Of a stretch of 14,326 nt of DNA, positions 14,226 through 14,326 are shown one piece after another. The DNA comes from Candidatus Poseidoniaceae archaeon (GTDB taxonomy: Archaea > Thermoplasmatota > Poseidoniia > Poseidoniales > Poseidoniaceae). Each line of letters opens with the position of its first letter. Within the stretch, counting starts at the first letter, position 1. The translations under genes were made by a program, and so were the position numbers. The DNA lies in NCBI GenBank assembly GCA_029250385.1, contig JAQXFJ010000178.1, positions 1 through 14,326 of the forward strand, read 5' to 3'. Under the pieces are notes generated by a model that was not told where the DNA came from, searched no databases, and saw nothing but the letters and a program-made list of their open reading frames with translations.

Positions 14226-14326
14226 ATGAGTGGAAAAGAATATAGAACAATTACCGACGTTAAAGGGCCACTGGTCTTTTTGAATAAAACCGAACCAGTA
14301 GCATTCGGAGAAATTGTAACTATCAG
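14226..14326 (+). CDS. atpB: A-type ATP synthase subunit B, 5' part (cut by window end)
   Basis: Only the first 33 codons are present. They read MSGKEYRTITDVKGPLVFLN followed by KTEPVAFGEIVTI, the conserved start of the non-catalytic B subunit (compare YRTI.eV.GPLvfVe.te.V.ygE.V.I). AGGAGG (14213-14218) overlaps the atpA stop and lies seven bases before the ATG. The rest of the gene, and presumably atpD, lies beyond the window. Confidence 0.93.
   Translation, partial: MSGKEYRTITDVKGPLVFLNKTEPVAFGEIVTI

Overview
The window looks archaeal, most likely from a marine Thermoplasmatota lineage such as Poseidoniales (Marine Group II). This is inferred from the complete A-type ATP synthase subunit order, strong archaeal Shine-Dalgarno sites (GGAGG, GAGGTGA), AT-rich composition, KaiC-like ATPases, and large acidic surface proteins with C-terminal membrane anchors and PEPEPE linkers. 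No 16S or other taxonomic marker is present, so the placement is moderate-confidence. No mobile element, CRISPR array or origin was seen, and there is no gene-free stretch longer than about 125 bases.

Layout. (1) 1-151: possible 5' end of a minus-strand gene running off the left edge, then a tRNA-Ser(GCU) with encoded CCA. (2) 152-3100, minus strand: a 982-residue secreted, membrane-anchored multidomain surface protein whose stop codon directly abuts the tRNA 3' end. (3) 3101-3223: divergent intergenic region. (4) 3224-7364, plus strand: a pilin-like membrane protein with a lamin-tail domain, three tandem KaiC/RecA-like proteins (one with an intact P-loop, two with degenerate ones), and a UbiE/COQ5-like methyltransferase. 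The three KaiC-like genes and the methyltransferase are closely spaced and probably co-transcribed. (5) 7463 to the right edge: the A-type ATP synthase operon in the order H-I-K-E-C-F-A-B, with B cut by the window end.

The ATP synthase genes would build the whole complex apart from subunit D and the rest of B: c ring (K), stator membrane subunit (I), peripheral stalks (E and H), central stalk parts (C and F) and catalytic head (A and B).

The most striking observation is in subunit I. About 112 residues are inserted in the loop between the cytoplasmic domain and the membrane domain. The insert carries two canonical EF-hand calcium-binding loops (residues 348-359 and 385-396) flanked by histidine-rich stretches. 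This suggests calcium (or other metal) sensing built into the stator of an archaeal ATP synthase. The second point of interest is the KaiC-like trio with stepwise loss of the Walker A lysine, next to a pilin-like lamin-tail protein.
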